Shown: piece by piece, positions 50,193-62,389 of the stretch
Layout: every line of letters begins with the position of its first letter
Position numbering within the stretch: position 1 is the stretch's first letter
Source: Serinus canaria
Lineage: Eukaryota > Chordata > Aves > Passeriformes > Fringillidae
Reading direction: 5' to 3'
Length of the DNA: 64,000 nucleotides
Assembly (NCBI RefSeq): GCF_022539315.1
Contig: NC_066321.1
Location: forward strand, 7,382,824-7,446,823
Notes under the pieces: model-generated
Told to the model about the DNA's origin: nothing
What the model saw: the letters and a program-made list of their open reading frames with translations, nothing else
The model's database searches: none
Made by a program: the position numbers and the translations under genes

Positions 50193-50589
50193 ACCCAAAC
50201 TGTGTTTTAATAAAGTAACATATGCTAGAAATCAATGCTAAATCTGCTTAGCAGATTTAAATATGTCAAAATAGCCAGAGTGATACGAAACCATCAGCAA
50301 CTTTCTTTCATTAAACTGATTTAGCACAGTACCAAGGACAGAAACAAGCACTAATTGGATAGCAAACACATTTCAATTATCTATGGTGAATTAGCAAGCA
50401 GATAACAAGCACTAGGTGTTACCTTCATTTGTAAGTGTTCCTGCTCCACTCTCTGGCCTTTTAACTCTGAATCACTCCTGGCTCCACAGAAGCTTTTCAG
50501 AAAAAGGTTTCTGATTCCTGTCAGGATAAAGTACAACTGATATTCAGTGATCTGGAATGATTTGTTTGATAAGCCAGATCATCTACCTC

Positions 50590-50720
50590 TCATAAAACTT
50601 GGAGAATTCAGTGATGTTTTTCTGAAGTGTAATTTAGCTAATTAGCAAAAGCCAGCCTGGTAATCAATAGAATCACTTGTATTACAGATGGCACTAACAA
50701 CATCTGTACTAGTTAATAAA
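50590..50720. promoter_or_regulatory. Possible homeodomain-site-rich element
   Basis: The 10-bp palindrome GCTAATTAGC at 50637-50646 closely matches the AGCTAATTAGCT at 16396. It is followed by GGTAATCAATAG and CTAGTTAATAAAAC. There are no repeats and no open frames. This is a motif-only suggestion of regulatory function. Confidence 0.2.
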
Positions 50721-53700
50721 ACAAAAGGGTTTGCTTACTCAGCTTTAAAAGGCAGAATGACTGGTAGTTGCCAGCTGCTTTACTGAAAGTGCTGTATAAT
50801 TCTTATGAATAAAATAGGACTCAGTTTAGGAGATTCTTTCCAGGTTCAGAAGTGGTGATAGCAGAAAAACAAATTAGCTTCCATGTGTTTTGTATCTCCA
50901 AAGAGCAGAGAATTTTGCAGGCTCACTTTTATTTTCCTTTCTAACAGCAGCAGACCTCTGTGATTGCCAATGACACAGAGTTTTTCTGTGTTCATGTTTT
51001 GTGTGTTGCATCCATTAACTAATCTGAGAAAAGATGCTATAAAACTAATATTAAAAAGACACCATCTAGCAGGATTTAGCCTGGTGTCATTTCCTTTGCA
51101 GTTTACATTACAGGAGTGTGTAAAGGAACAGGACTGTTTTGGGCTATCAGCCCCAAAGCAAGAATAAATCAAGCAGTCCAAGGGTGCTGTCCATGGTCCT
51201 AACCCAGAATCCGGCCCATGAAAATCCTTCCTCCACTTTTGCCTTGCAGAGGTGACATCTAAAGTGCATGCAGCTTTTCTCCTGGGTAGCTACCCCGGAT
51301 TCACTAGGAAATATCATAAACAGTAGATCATATTTAAATATTTAAAAAGTGTGCTAAAGATGAACCACCTCATAAATCTGTGCTCATTTTCTGAGTACTT
51401 AAAAGGTACCCAGATATGTGAGGTGCATTGGGGTCTGCAATGGCTCAGAAGCATGGTGCTGCATGAGCACACTCACAGGGGCTCTGGGGATAAATGTGCT
51501 GTTTGCTTTTTATCAGAAATCCCACTGGAAAGCAAAAGATTGCCCCTGGTAAATCAAAACTGACACATTGTAAGACGAGAATTAATTTTTACAGACTGGC
51601 ATTTTTTGATGGATAGCTGTTTTGTTGGAAACCTTATGTCCAGATGCACAGCAATCGTTTTGTCAGTTTGGATGAGGTGCAAAGGCACAAATGCTGAATG
51701 GACACTCGGGGGGAAGTACATCAGCCAAGCACTTGCCATCCCTGTATCTCAGTATTGTACAGATGGATCTGACAGCATCTTTCTGAAAGGAGGCAATCCA
51801 TGCTGCTGAGATGTTTGGAAACTGGACAACAACAGCACTTGTAGCTGGATTCTTCAGAATAAAGAAGAAATAAAACTGCAGTTTTAAGCAGCAGGTCACG
51901 TTGCAAATCACCATTTTTTGTCATCTAGCTTGGGTATGATATTTGATAATGAGCCAAGTGACTCATGCCTTACATTTCTTTTCAGAGCAGGTACTGAAAT
52001 TTGAATCAGATCAGCCCCAGCAGGACTGTGATAAAGAAACTTTTTTCTGAACATTCTACAGGCTCAGCCCAGTTCCAGTACTTGTGAATCTGTCTCTAGG
52101 GACGCAGCCACCGAAGAGAAAATGCAATGATAAAGGACATTTTCTGCTGGCTTATTTTATATCCATGCTTTTGCTGGCCTTTTGAAATGCAGTATTATGC
52201 CAGAACTTAATTGCAGTGCTGTTAATTGCATGCAGAGCCATAAACACTGAGTTACTATATTGCCTATGACTGTGTGTGTTTAAATATCAGTCAAATCACA
52301 GATTACCTGGCTACTTTTTTTGACATTAAATTTGTGAATGTTTCTTAGGAAAGAAACCTTCACCAGTATGAAGCCTTTTGAACCACAGTGAGATTTAAGC
52401 CTTTCAGGGAGCTGACTGCCCCATCTGCAAACAAATGGCTTGGAAAAATTTAACTTGCCAGTCACTGAAAGCTCATCTCTGGGTAAGATTCAAATATATT
52501 CAACTCAAAATCAATGAGAATTAATTCTTATGGGTTAGCAATAATATTTTAAGAATGCTGGCAAAAATAGTTTCACAGTAAAGGTGTGCTGAGTTACTCT
52601 ATGTCACAGCCAGATCTAAATATAGCATTTATAGAAATTGCTTCTCCTGAAATTTTTACTTCTGTCATCTTTGCAGTGTGTTAGTGTCACTCATTCAATG
52701 TGCTCATCTGATCATCACATTTTCAGATGTAATCACAGTGCTGTGCATCTCACTGCCCAAACGCATGGGAGTTTCTGGTGAGCTGCTGTTCACATCTTGG
52801 GTACCAAACTGAAGGTGCAAAGGGAAACTTACTTCATCCTCTAGATGCTGGAGAAGTTTTAAAATCCACTTTCACTGTGTATAAGGCAGCATGGGACCAA
52901 ATTTTTCTTTCAGAAGTCCTTTACTGGGAAATTACTAATTAAATGAAATGAGTGTGTGAAAAAAAGTTTTTGCTTTCTGCCAAAACCAAGAGTTTGTTTT
53001 AATTTTTTCTCTGTCTTTCTTTTGAATCTAGAATTGAAATAGAAAACATTGAAAGTGAAAACTTGTAATTAATATTCTAGAATATTTTTCTTTAGGCATG
53101 CTTTCTTTTGTAACAGCAGCACCACCAGTACCTGTCTGTTACTAAATCCTGTTGCTTTAGCAGAGATTTGTGTTCAGTGGCTTCTGCTGTTGTCAGCAGC
53201 TGCCCATCCCCATGCTGGCCTCTGGCCAGCTGCCTTTCTGTATTCCCCCAAATCCAACTGCTTTGCTGTGACAGGGGCTTTCCAGGGGGTTCCCCTCCTT
53301 TTTGGACCAGAAAGGTACCAGGAGTGTGCTGGGCTCAGCTCAGTTTTCCAGCAGTGCCATTTTAGGGAGGTGCTTTCTAATTATACACAGCTTTAAGTAC
53401 TTGTGTGCCTACAGCTCAGCAGCATTCATGCATCTGGCTCTCCTCAAAACAAAATGTTCTCTCTTGGGATGGAATTGAATACATTCCACTTCAAGTAATT
53501 TGTCAGAGAATTACCATTTTCCATGCAAAAGAGGGATGCATTCTAATGTCTTCCTAATGCATTCAGATCAATCCCATAGAAAGATGGAGTCAAAGCAATA
53601 CAGCAAAACTCCACTTCCACATTTCTCAAACATTCTAAATATTTGTTCACAATTCACTTTGATAATTTTCCTGGCTTCTTTTAGAGCATTCAAATTTTGT

Positions 53701-55930
53701 CTGGGAAGTGAATTCTAAAGTGAAAACTCAGAAACAGAATTTGATATTTTTGTGTGCACACATTCTTAGTATGAATCATTATGCTTCCTGAATATGGGAA
53801 CAGAAATACAGACAGGAGGACCTTAAAATACACCTGGTTATTTCTTGTTATTCAGGGGAGTCCATACTGTGGAAGCTGGACTAGAAAATTTAGTGGATTT
53901 GGTAAAATACATAAGTAAAGTGAACATAATTATGAGAGAGGTTATTTTCAGATTCATCATAACAAACTTCATTTACCTACCTACATCATTTATTAGTCAA
54001 AATCAGATGTAATGAGGCATCTTTAAAGCAGCCATTTGCAAAGTTTTGGTCTGGTTTGGCCTGGACAAAATGTCCCAGAGCAAAACCCACCATGCTGAGG
54101 CAGTGGAGCTTGAAGTTTGGCAATAATTTAACATATGGATCAGATGATTTTGTTGAAACAGAAGGGCAGTGCAAAGGAAGCTGCTGCTGCTTCTTGGAAG
54201 GTGCTGAGAACTTCTCTTCTGATGAGAGTCCCGCAGAATTTAGGTGCAGGGGGTTATAATGGTGCTTGAAGGAAGGGGATTTGACAATCACATCAATTAT
54301 GCTTTATTTTGTAAGCAATTCCAGGAGAATAATAGGGGTCAGAGAAGAAAGGTGCTGTTCCATGGTGTTTACCATGGTGTTGCAGAAATACTTTCCTCTT
54401 TCCCTGTCTTTTCCTCTGTTAAAACAAAAAGTCCTCATTAAAACCCAGTAAAAGACACTGAATTTTTTATGCACCCATAGATTTGCCACTGCTGTCTCTC
54501 CTGCTTGTGAGAGTTCAGAAACACTGTAACAATTCAAAACTGTCCTTTCTGTAGCTCTATTTTCTTCAGTTAAATTAAACCAGGGGGAATTAACTCCTTT
54601 GATATTTCTCTTCCAAAGCTGGTTGAAAGTGTTGTACATGTGAAAAACGAGATTTTAAATGGAAGGAGAATGACTGACATTAATTTAAAACCCAAACTAA
54701 AGAGATAATTGCATACAGTAAAAGTCCTGTTACAATGAGGAGTTAGTCATAAGTGATTACATAAATTTTAGAGATTAAATGATTTAAAAAAAATGTTTAG
54801 GATTAAATCCTGCCCTGAGTGGAACAGAAAATGCAGAGGCATCCTCCCTCTTTGGCAGTGATTTATTGGGGAGGACTCAGAGATTTGCTGAGGAAACATT
54901 TTTTTGCTCACCTCAGGCCACTCTCTTATCCAGCCAGTCTTGCTGCTTCCTGGGCAGGATGGTATTTATTCCTTACTGCTTTGAGTTCCTTAGGCTTTGT
55001 ACTCAGATTTACCCTCTGAAAGCCAAAAAAATTCCTAATATTCCCCCCTCCTCTTCTTTGGCACCAAAGATTATCCCTTAGTTTTTTAAAAAGGCAGTGG
55101 CTGATATGGAATAGGAATATTCACTGCAAATATTTTTCCTCTATGAATTGTGGAAGAGACACCCAATTCTGAGCAGATCCATTTCCTGCTTTAATTAGAT
55201 GAACTCAATTGATTTGAGTCAGTGACAGGATTAGTTAGCAATAGCTGAGGGGAAAAAAAGTTATGCTTTGTATCAGCAAGGCTTCATACCAAATGCTTTG
55301 GTAAAAACAGATAGGTGGCTAAAGCATCATGTAGGCATGAATCATGCAGATGGCTGGCAAAATCACTGCAGTGCTACATGCTGATATTTATTTTGAAGTG
55401 TTCTATGCTTTGGAGTCTCATTTAATCTTAACACCAATCAGTCTTGCCAGTACTCATGAACAAAGCCTCTTTTCAAATGTAGTGCTTTTTTTGAATGCTT
55501 ATACTTAGATCCTATCAAATTCCAAGTTCTTAAAATAAAACAGCAAAGCAATGTCTCTCCCCAGCCCAAAGCTTGATGTTTTCTATATATCAGAGTAATT
55601 TTGTTTTAAAAGCAGAGATTAGATTTGAAATGTCTCAGTAGAGGAGCAGCTTCTTTTATTGTCTTTACAAAGCTTAGTGCAATAGCAGCTCAGATATTTT
55701 CTTGGGTCTTACTCTTATTAGAAGTATTTCAGTTTTCTTTACTAAGTTATCCTGTCTTCAGCCTTGGATCTTCTTGTTTGTGGCAGATACCTCAGGGAAA
55801 GAAACAACTGAAAATGTTTCAGTAACTTAGAAGGGCATGTTCCCATCGTTTGGCTTTCAGACCTTCCACTGGCATAAAAAGGAATTTTGCTTTTAGAGAG
55901 ATGTCAGTGTGACAGCTCTTAAAAAGCAGA
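50720..55930. other. Noncoding stretch
   Basis: No supported gene. Frames of 101-111 codons occur on the minus strand (50846-51181, 53986-54291 and 54304-54639) with plus-strand counterparts over the same bases and no family resemblance. A small inverted repeat GCTGGCC-TCT-GGCCAGC lies at 53214-53230. Confidence 0.5.
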
Positions 55931-55938
55931 ACTGATGG

Positions 55939-55955
55939 GCTGCTGCTGCTGCTGC
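55939..55955 (+). repeat. Short GCT trinucleotide repeat
   Basis: GCTGCTGCTGCTGCTGC, just over five units and uninterrupted. No coding frame around it is credible, so it is a small trinucleotide microsatellite. Confidence 0.85.
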
Positions 55956-56155
55956 ATGGCTTTGTTTCCTCTAATAGAAAGATTTAGCTCAAATCAGTGT
56001 GTCCTGCATGAAATCACATTGCTCAGCTGGGTGTTAGGATGATGACTCACTAGTTTTTCTAGTCAGGGACATTATGGGGCCACGTATGTCCTACTCCTTC
56101 AGGAAAGGGTCATTTTCCTCCTGTGATACTGTGGCAGGAGCCTTCAGCCTCCCTG

Positions 56156-56172
56156 CCCAGCATGATGCTGGG
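56156..56172. repeat. 17-bp palindrome CCCAGCAT-G-ATGCTGGG
   Basis: Eight-base arms flank a single central G with exact symmetry. It lies in a G+C-richer patch that carries a 103-codon plus frame (56074-56385) of no recognisable family. It may be chance, or a dyad binding site. Confidence 0.7.
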
Positions 56173-56389
56173 CTGAATGCCAGCTGCTGGCACAGCTCTT
56201 GGGAGCTCTTGGACCCCCCTCAGGAGGTCCTGTCTCTCTTTTCCAGCCTTTTCTTAGATTTGAGGCAAGGCTCCTCTGTTTCTTTGTTTCTGGATGTTGT
56301 TTTTAGGAGGTGGGATGGAAACAGTAATGTCCTGGGTTGTGATGGAAATACCAGTTTGTTTGAATGGCCAGGCTCTTGGAACTGATGGG

Positions 56390-57650
56390 TTGTTCCCATT
56401 GCCAAAAATTTGCAGCTCCCTGAGCTCTGATAGGAATGCTCTCATCCAGTCCAACAGTAAACAGACACATATGTTCATCTCTTTTCTGTTTTCTGTTGCA
56501 ATTTGTTATACACAAAATTGATTTCTCTTCCTTCTTTTTCCTGCAAATTCTCTCATTAAATTAAATAGTCTGAGAGGAATAACCATTAAACCTTCATTTC
56601 TAATTAATTAAGTGGTTTAAAATCTAGGTCTTTGAACACTTCCCTAATTAATTGTGTAAAGCTAGATACAAAGTTAACAGGGAATGAAAGAGTATTACTT
56701 CAGGGAAGTGCTTTACAATAAACTATCAAGCTATCTACCAAGTAGCGCAGAAGCTGTAAGACATTGGAATTCTTGCAGGCTAGAGGGGAAGTCTCTTTCC
56801 AACAGCAGCATGGTGGGAGTGGAAACTCTCACAGTTACAGTTTATAAACACACGTGATACCAGGTGAGCTCTGAGCTATCCAATGGGGAAAATCCCTCTG
56901 TGTCTTGTCACACTGCTCATGTCTCCTGTTCTGCCTTCAGCCTCTTCTTCTTCCCCTCTCCTTCTCCAGCATTTTCAACAGCTCCTTTAAAAAAGTGTGA
57001 AAAAAAATCTCTCCTGAACATTCTTGGTTCTGCTTTCCACGCAGACAAATATTTGGTCTGTCCCTTCTCACTTGTGGATGTCATATTTCATTGGGGATTT
57101 TCTATGGCAAGTCCCTTTCATTGCCAGCATGTCCAGCTATTCTGTTTCCCATCTTTTAAGAAACTTTAATACTTGACATTTTGCAGTTTTAAAATGTATG
57201 TTACACTGCCAGCTGATTTACATAATCCAGCAGTTCCTGATATTATTGACTACCTCACTAGTTTTTAATGTTACTGTGAATTTTATTAATGATCACTTAT
57301 ATCTGCTTCTAAATGCAGTGTACAGCAGCAGAGAGCTAAGACAGACACTTAAATTAAAATTTATGCTGTAAGTTCTATCAGTTCTATAATTTAAATCCAT
57401 TTAGCATGAACTTTGTTGTGTAGTGTCATAATGCTTTTTTCACTTAGAGCATCTTTTGGAACTAAATCAAATGAGATACAGAACTTTGTTCCATCAGCAC
57501 AGCCACTTTTACAGCCAAGTTTGTACTTTAATGGGAACACAACTTGAATTTTGTCTGAGATGGCCTATTTTCCATACACAGTAAATAAGTATATTCCTAA
57601 GTCCTAATGCTTTGTTCATTATGTGACCTTGGCTATTTTTTGATCCTGAA
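56390..57650. other. A+T-rich noncoding stretch
   Basis: A 101-codon plus frame (56864-57169) is rich in S, F and P and matches nothing. Otherwise this is unremarkable A+T-rich sequence. Confidence 0.5.
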
Positions 57651-57681
57651 TTCCTTCCTTCCCTCCCTCCCTCCCCGCCTC
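57651..57681. repeat. (TTCC)n/(CCCT)n polypyrimidine tract
   Basis: TTCCTTCCTT passes into repeated CCCT units over about 30 bases, with one G near the end. It is a tetranucleotide microsatellite. Confidence 0.85.
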
Positions 57682-57844
57682 TTCAATATCCTGAGACTGC
57701 AAAATACATTTCCATCAAGAGTGTGCCTCACTGACTGAAAGTTTCTGTAACCAGAAATAAAACTACACAACCCGAAATGTCTTCTGACAGAACAAAGCAA
57801 TCCATCAGGTTACAAAATGGGTTTTTTTATTTGGTCACCTACAA

Positions 57845-57905
57845 TGGCAAGGGACTGAACTGAATACCCCAGGATGTCTTCCAGCCCAGTGTACTGTAAT
57901 TAGAA
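57845..57905 (+). mobile_element. Decayed CR1-like 3' end
   Basis: GGCAAGGGACTGAACTGAAT, then a short spacer, then GATGTCTTCCAGCCCAG can be laid along the CR1 tail consensus (a GGCAGGGGGTTGGA-type block, then TCCCTTCCAACC). The terminal octamers have decayed to TACTGTAATTAG. The order and spacing fit a very old CR1 copy, but substitutions are many and no confident boundary can be set. Confidence 0.5.
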
Positions 57906-57909
57906 ACAC

Positions 57910-60900
57910 AGGAAGCAGCAGATATGTACTCCCTGACATCAGGTCTCTGCAATGATTCTTTATTGAACTCCAAAGTCAGTGCAAGGCCTATTGTGTGGAT
58001 AATCAAAATCCTTGCAATTTCCAGACCAGCTTCTCACAACAGTTGTCCTCCATGAGAGCAGTGAAACCACAGATGATGATTCCTGGGACCACTGGGGTCA
58101 TTCCAATATATTCCCTTACTGTTACAAGCTCCAAGTTATTAAGCCTGTTCATAAATATATGAACACAGAAGATAAAACTGAGCTATGAAATTAACTCCAG
58201 TTTGCACTAAAGGCAATGACAGAGCTTGTTTTACCCAGAATTTACTCCTTCAGCCCTTTTTTTCTTTGCCCTTGCCTCCACTCACTTTTACAAAACCAGT
58301 TTTGATGTCAGTTCTGGCTTAGATGCTCTGGAGAGAATGGGAGAAAAAGAGACAGTATTACTGGTGACACTTGGGTAATACATTTCCACATCCAGGCTAG
58401 TCCCTTGGCAGTTTTATGTCAAGAAATGGGGATGAATGAAACAGATTAGCACAGAGTGAGATTCCCAGGTGGTATAAATTGACATAGCTTCTTTGGGCAG
58501 CTTTTTTACTAACTGAAATTGTTTTTCACCTCTTGAAGATGTGAACCACAAATTGAAGCGATATGAAGATTGAAAAAGAAATAAACCCCATATCTTTGCT
58601 GCTTTAGTTTTAGAATTTGGCCAAATGCAGTCTCATTTGGAGGTCTGTTATTTCATCACATTTTCTTCTTTGGCATCTGTCTCTTAATAGAGAATACTGA
58701 ATATTTGCAATTTCTAAGGACATTTTAATTAAAGAAAGATGTTTGCTTTGTGACAACTTTGCCCCCTAAAAAGTAATAAGGAAAAGAAATCCAGCGTGAG
58801 GCAATTCAATCAACCATCTCTAGCATAACACTATGAAAACTGGTTGAATTATTCACTTGTTTTGAGTGTTATTGGTGGATCAGCTGTCAGCCCAGGGATC
58901 AGGAAGAATTGCAAGAAACTGCCTATCCAGTGGCTTCTCTCTGCATTTTCATAGCAAAATTCTGTCTTCCTGTTGAGAGATGCTGCAGCTGCCACTCAGG
59001 GGTGAAACAGAAGCGTGGTAACAGGCAGGCAGCAAAAATAATATTTCCCCCTGATGTTACCTTGTTTTAAAACAAAAGGAACATTCTGCTCCCCAAAACA
59101 CACTTAGCTTTTCCTTCTTCCTAAGCCAGTAGCACTCCTGCTGGTGCAGTGAGGCCGATGCTTTCAGTGATCAGATTGACTGCAGATGCATCAGCCATGC
59201 AGATGAGATGCTGCAGTCCTGTTGTGTGTGCCATTCTCACTCAAAACATTAAAAACCCTCCACATTTCTCTGACAGGCCCATGTACGTGTTTGGGTAGAG
59301 AAATAAATATGTTGTGAAAGGCAGAGTAAGGGAAAAAACTTTCCTACCCTTAAGACCGAAGCATCCTATGGCCCAAAGGTGTTTTGATTCAATTTCCTAA
59401 TTTTGAAATGTGGTAATAATATCTAGGTATCCCTTGAAATACTGGGGTTTGCTATGACTTCTCTGGATGTGAATGTTGCCAGGGGACCAGCTGTTGCTGG
59501 TGTCTATAACTCACCTTGCAAAAGAGATTTTTATATTCCCCAAATTTGCCTTTTGGGGATCCTACAAAGTGTACAGTGAATGCTTTCAACATTTGTGTGC
59601 CTGCACTTTGAAGACTGAGGAAAGCCATAACAAAGTCTGTGTTTAATAATATAGAAAGCCAGTAGCAACTTTCTGTATGAAAACAGCTTTGAAAATGTAA
59701 ATGGATTCGCAGTTAATTGTTAGAAATACATATCCCTTCACTTTCCCAGGCTTCCTCTCACCCAGAGTCCCGGGGCTGTGGTTGGAGGATTAGGGAGCCA
59801 GCAGCTATTTCACAGCCCTGCTTAAAGACCCATTTGTACCCATGTGGCCTGGTGCTATTGAGAGTGTTGGGACTCCAGCAAGCACCTGTGGGCTGCCTGC
59901 TTTAATTTACTGAGCAGCTGGGAGGTAAATGATGATATTTCAGAGCTACCACAGAAGGAGCAAAGCTCTGCCTGTAAGCCACTACTTAGCCACAGCCTGG
60001 ATAGATGAGAATTAAATTCTATAATGGAAAAGGAAGCAAATACAGAAATTTAGACTTTTTTTCTTTATAGCAGGATGTCTTAGCCCTGGTTGTACTTTAG
60101 ATCAGCACCTTCTTAAGCTGTGTATGTCTGCTGGGCAGTGTTGCTTCGAGTCTTTTCATTTCTTGACTTCTCAATATCATTGACTAAAATTAAAGAAAGG
60201 TTCAGAACATGCCTGTACGTGCCTAGAATAGTCCTTAATTTGAGATTTTAATAGGTTTGGTTCAAACTGCCACCAGGATAATGGGTAAGTTTTGGACTGC
60301 AAAGATCCACATGATTTAGACAATGCCTCAATTCCCAAGTAGCTCCTTGGCATTATATTTTTCATATCAGCCACATCTATATTGTGTATAAATTGCTTTG
60401 GGGTTCTTGGGGTGAAAGGCTTTAGATAAGTGTAAATTACTGTGTGGCCTGTAATTATTTTGAAGTGGTGATTGCAGGGCTGTGCTTTTTATTTGTATTG
60501 CAGGGGATTATGATTCTGGTATAGAGATATGGCAGCTTCAGAATTGGGGGAGAAATATGTTCTGAGACTTTGATTTATGTTTTTCTATTCTATTCTTTGA
60601 ACATAGGTAGGAGGGCAAGAAGGAGAGCAGACGTTTAGTGAACGTGCTCCTGCAGTGTAATTCATCTTTGAGGCTGAAACAGCAGGTTTATAAACTTGGT
60701 TAAGCAAGCTCCAATCTCTTTGCTGTTTTTCTTACACCTCCTGGAAGTGCTTTTAACAAATCATACACTTTAATAAAAACATGTTTTCGAATCAATTTGG
60801 AAAACATACTGCAATCAAAATAATGGTTGGATTATGTGTTTGGAGCTGGTGTCCTTTTATTGTGTGTGCTGGATGGCTTTGTTACATTTGCCTCAGAGGT

Positions 60901-62309
60901 TGTGAGTAAATGCAATGAACAGTGTTTTCCTACAGGTACTGTAGCTGTCAGCCTGCATTTGAGGCCTTCAGCTCCCAGTAAGCATAAATTGTGGTATTTT
61001 TCTGAGAGCAGGATAATATAATTTCTGGATTTAGTTGTTAGAAGATTGCACAATTGCTAGAGAATATGTAACTGCATATGAGACTTGGTTGTGCCTGACA
61101 AATTCTTCTCAACATTGTGAGTCTCACAAGTCTTCAACAGCTCTCTGGGACTTACTAAAAGGCTCACAGCCCAAAAGAAAGAAGAAAGCCTTCTGATCTC
61201 ACATCTTCCTTGGTTAGTTTAAGCCTTGTGACATTGACTGGAATTTACTGAAACAGCTCTTGGTTTGTTGCCAAGTACAGGAGTGGGATCCACACTGTTT
61301 TTCCCCACATAATGTTCTACTTTTTTTATAAGCAGAATATAAAAAGGATATTCAGGCAGAAGGAAATGATTTCTATGCATGTTTACAGGATATTGGAATG
61401 AGCAGCTGGCAGTAATGTTGTGTCTCACTAACAAGGTAGTATTTTCTATCTGGTTGGATGTGATCCTTGATGACATTAAAACCTCCTGATGTATGTGAGC
61501 AAAGGTACATTGGTGCACGCCAGTAGGAGGCAAACATTATTCTAACAAAAGGAAGTAAATATGTTCCCAATGATTTTTGGGCAGCCAAAACTTTCACAGC
61601 TTGTCAGCTGAAGTGCAGCAGCAATCATGGTGGCTGAGCAGCGTGGGCTTGTGACTGACACACTTCTGACTGAACAGAAAAACAGAGATAAGGGGAATTT
61701 CAGATGCTTTCTTATTGAAAAGGCATCACAAATCTGAAGAAACTGGGAAGTTTTACTCATGGAGGAAGAGAATTGTCTTCCAGGAACATGTTAACAGCAA
61801 CATTTATGGATATGAGCAATAGCAGTCAAAGGCAGAGTCAAGTCTGGTCCTGGACTGCAACCCCACTGTTGTCTTCATAGCCTGTTGGTAGGGATTATAG
61901 CTAAAAGGTGAGGTTGAGTTTCTCACTTGTTACTGGTGTTTTGGACAAGTTCTCCTTTCAATTTCCTGTGGTTTGTTTTCTCCCATTTTCATTTGACGTT
62001 GTTTATGTTCTTTAAGTTTTCTTCCTCACCAACATTTTCCTTGTAGTATTTTGCATTTTAATTTCCTGGAGCAGCAACTTGAGGCAGAACCCTTATTTCA
62101 CCAGGTGGGTTCACTTTCAGCAATCAGCACTGCTAGAACATCCCTGGCAGGTTGTCTGAGCCTCTGCAGTTCTCAGGATGCTTCCTGCTGTCCCAGAGGT
62201 GGGGAAACAAAGCAGTGATCTCCTAAAGCCACCTATGAAATCTTCTGACAGGGTTGCTGGCTATCCCATCTTTCATCCTGATTGATTAAAATGATGGGTT
62301 TTGCCTCAG
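57910..62309. other. Noncoding stretch
   Basis: No gene is supported. An acceptor-like CCCTTCACTTTCCCAG ends at 59749 and precedes about 50 open codons in the 59717-59905 frame, but no donor or family resemblance follows. A 104-codon minus frame at 61219-61533 and others are unrecognised. The rest is A+T-rich. Confidence 0.5.
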
Positions 62310-62381
62310 CAAAGGAACACATTCTGATGGGCCTTTGCCTGCACCTGCTATTGCTTCACTGATGCCTTTAAGTGTTTTCAG
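62310..62381 (+). other. Candidate 72-bp internal exon (unconfirmed)
   Basis: The acceptor-like GATGGGTTTTGCCTCAG ends at 62309, and a strong donor TTCAG|GTAAGG follows 62381. The 72-base interval is open, with one leading base, 23 codons (KGTHSDGPLPAPAIASLMPL, then SVF) and two trailing bases, so it preserves frame between same-phase introns. The proline- and alanine-rich peptide is unrecognised. The donor is good, but the acceptor pyrimidine tract is short. Chance cannot be excluded. Confidence 0.2.
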
Positions 62382-62389
62382 GTAAGGGA

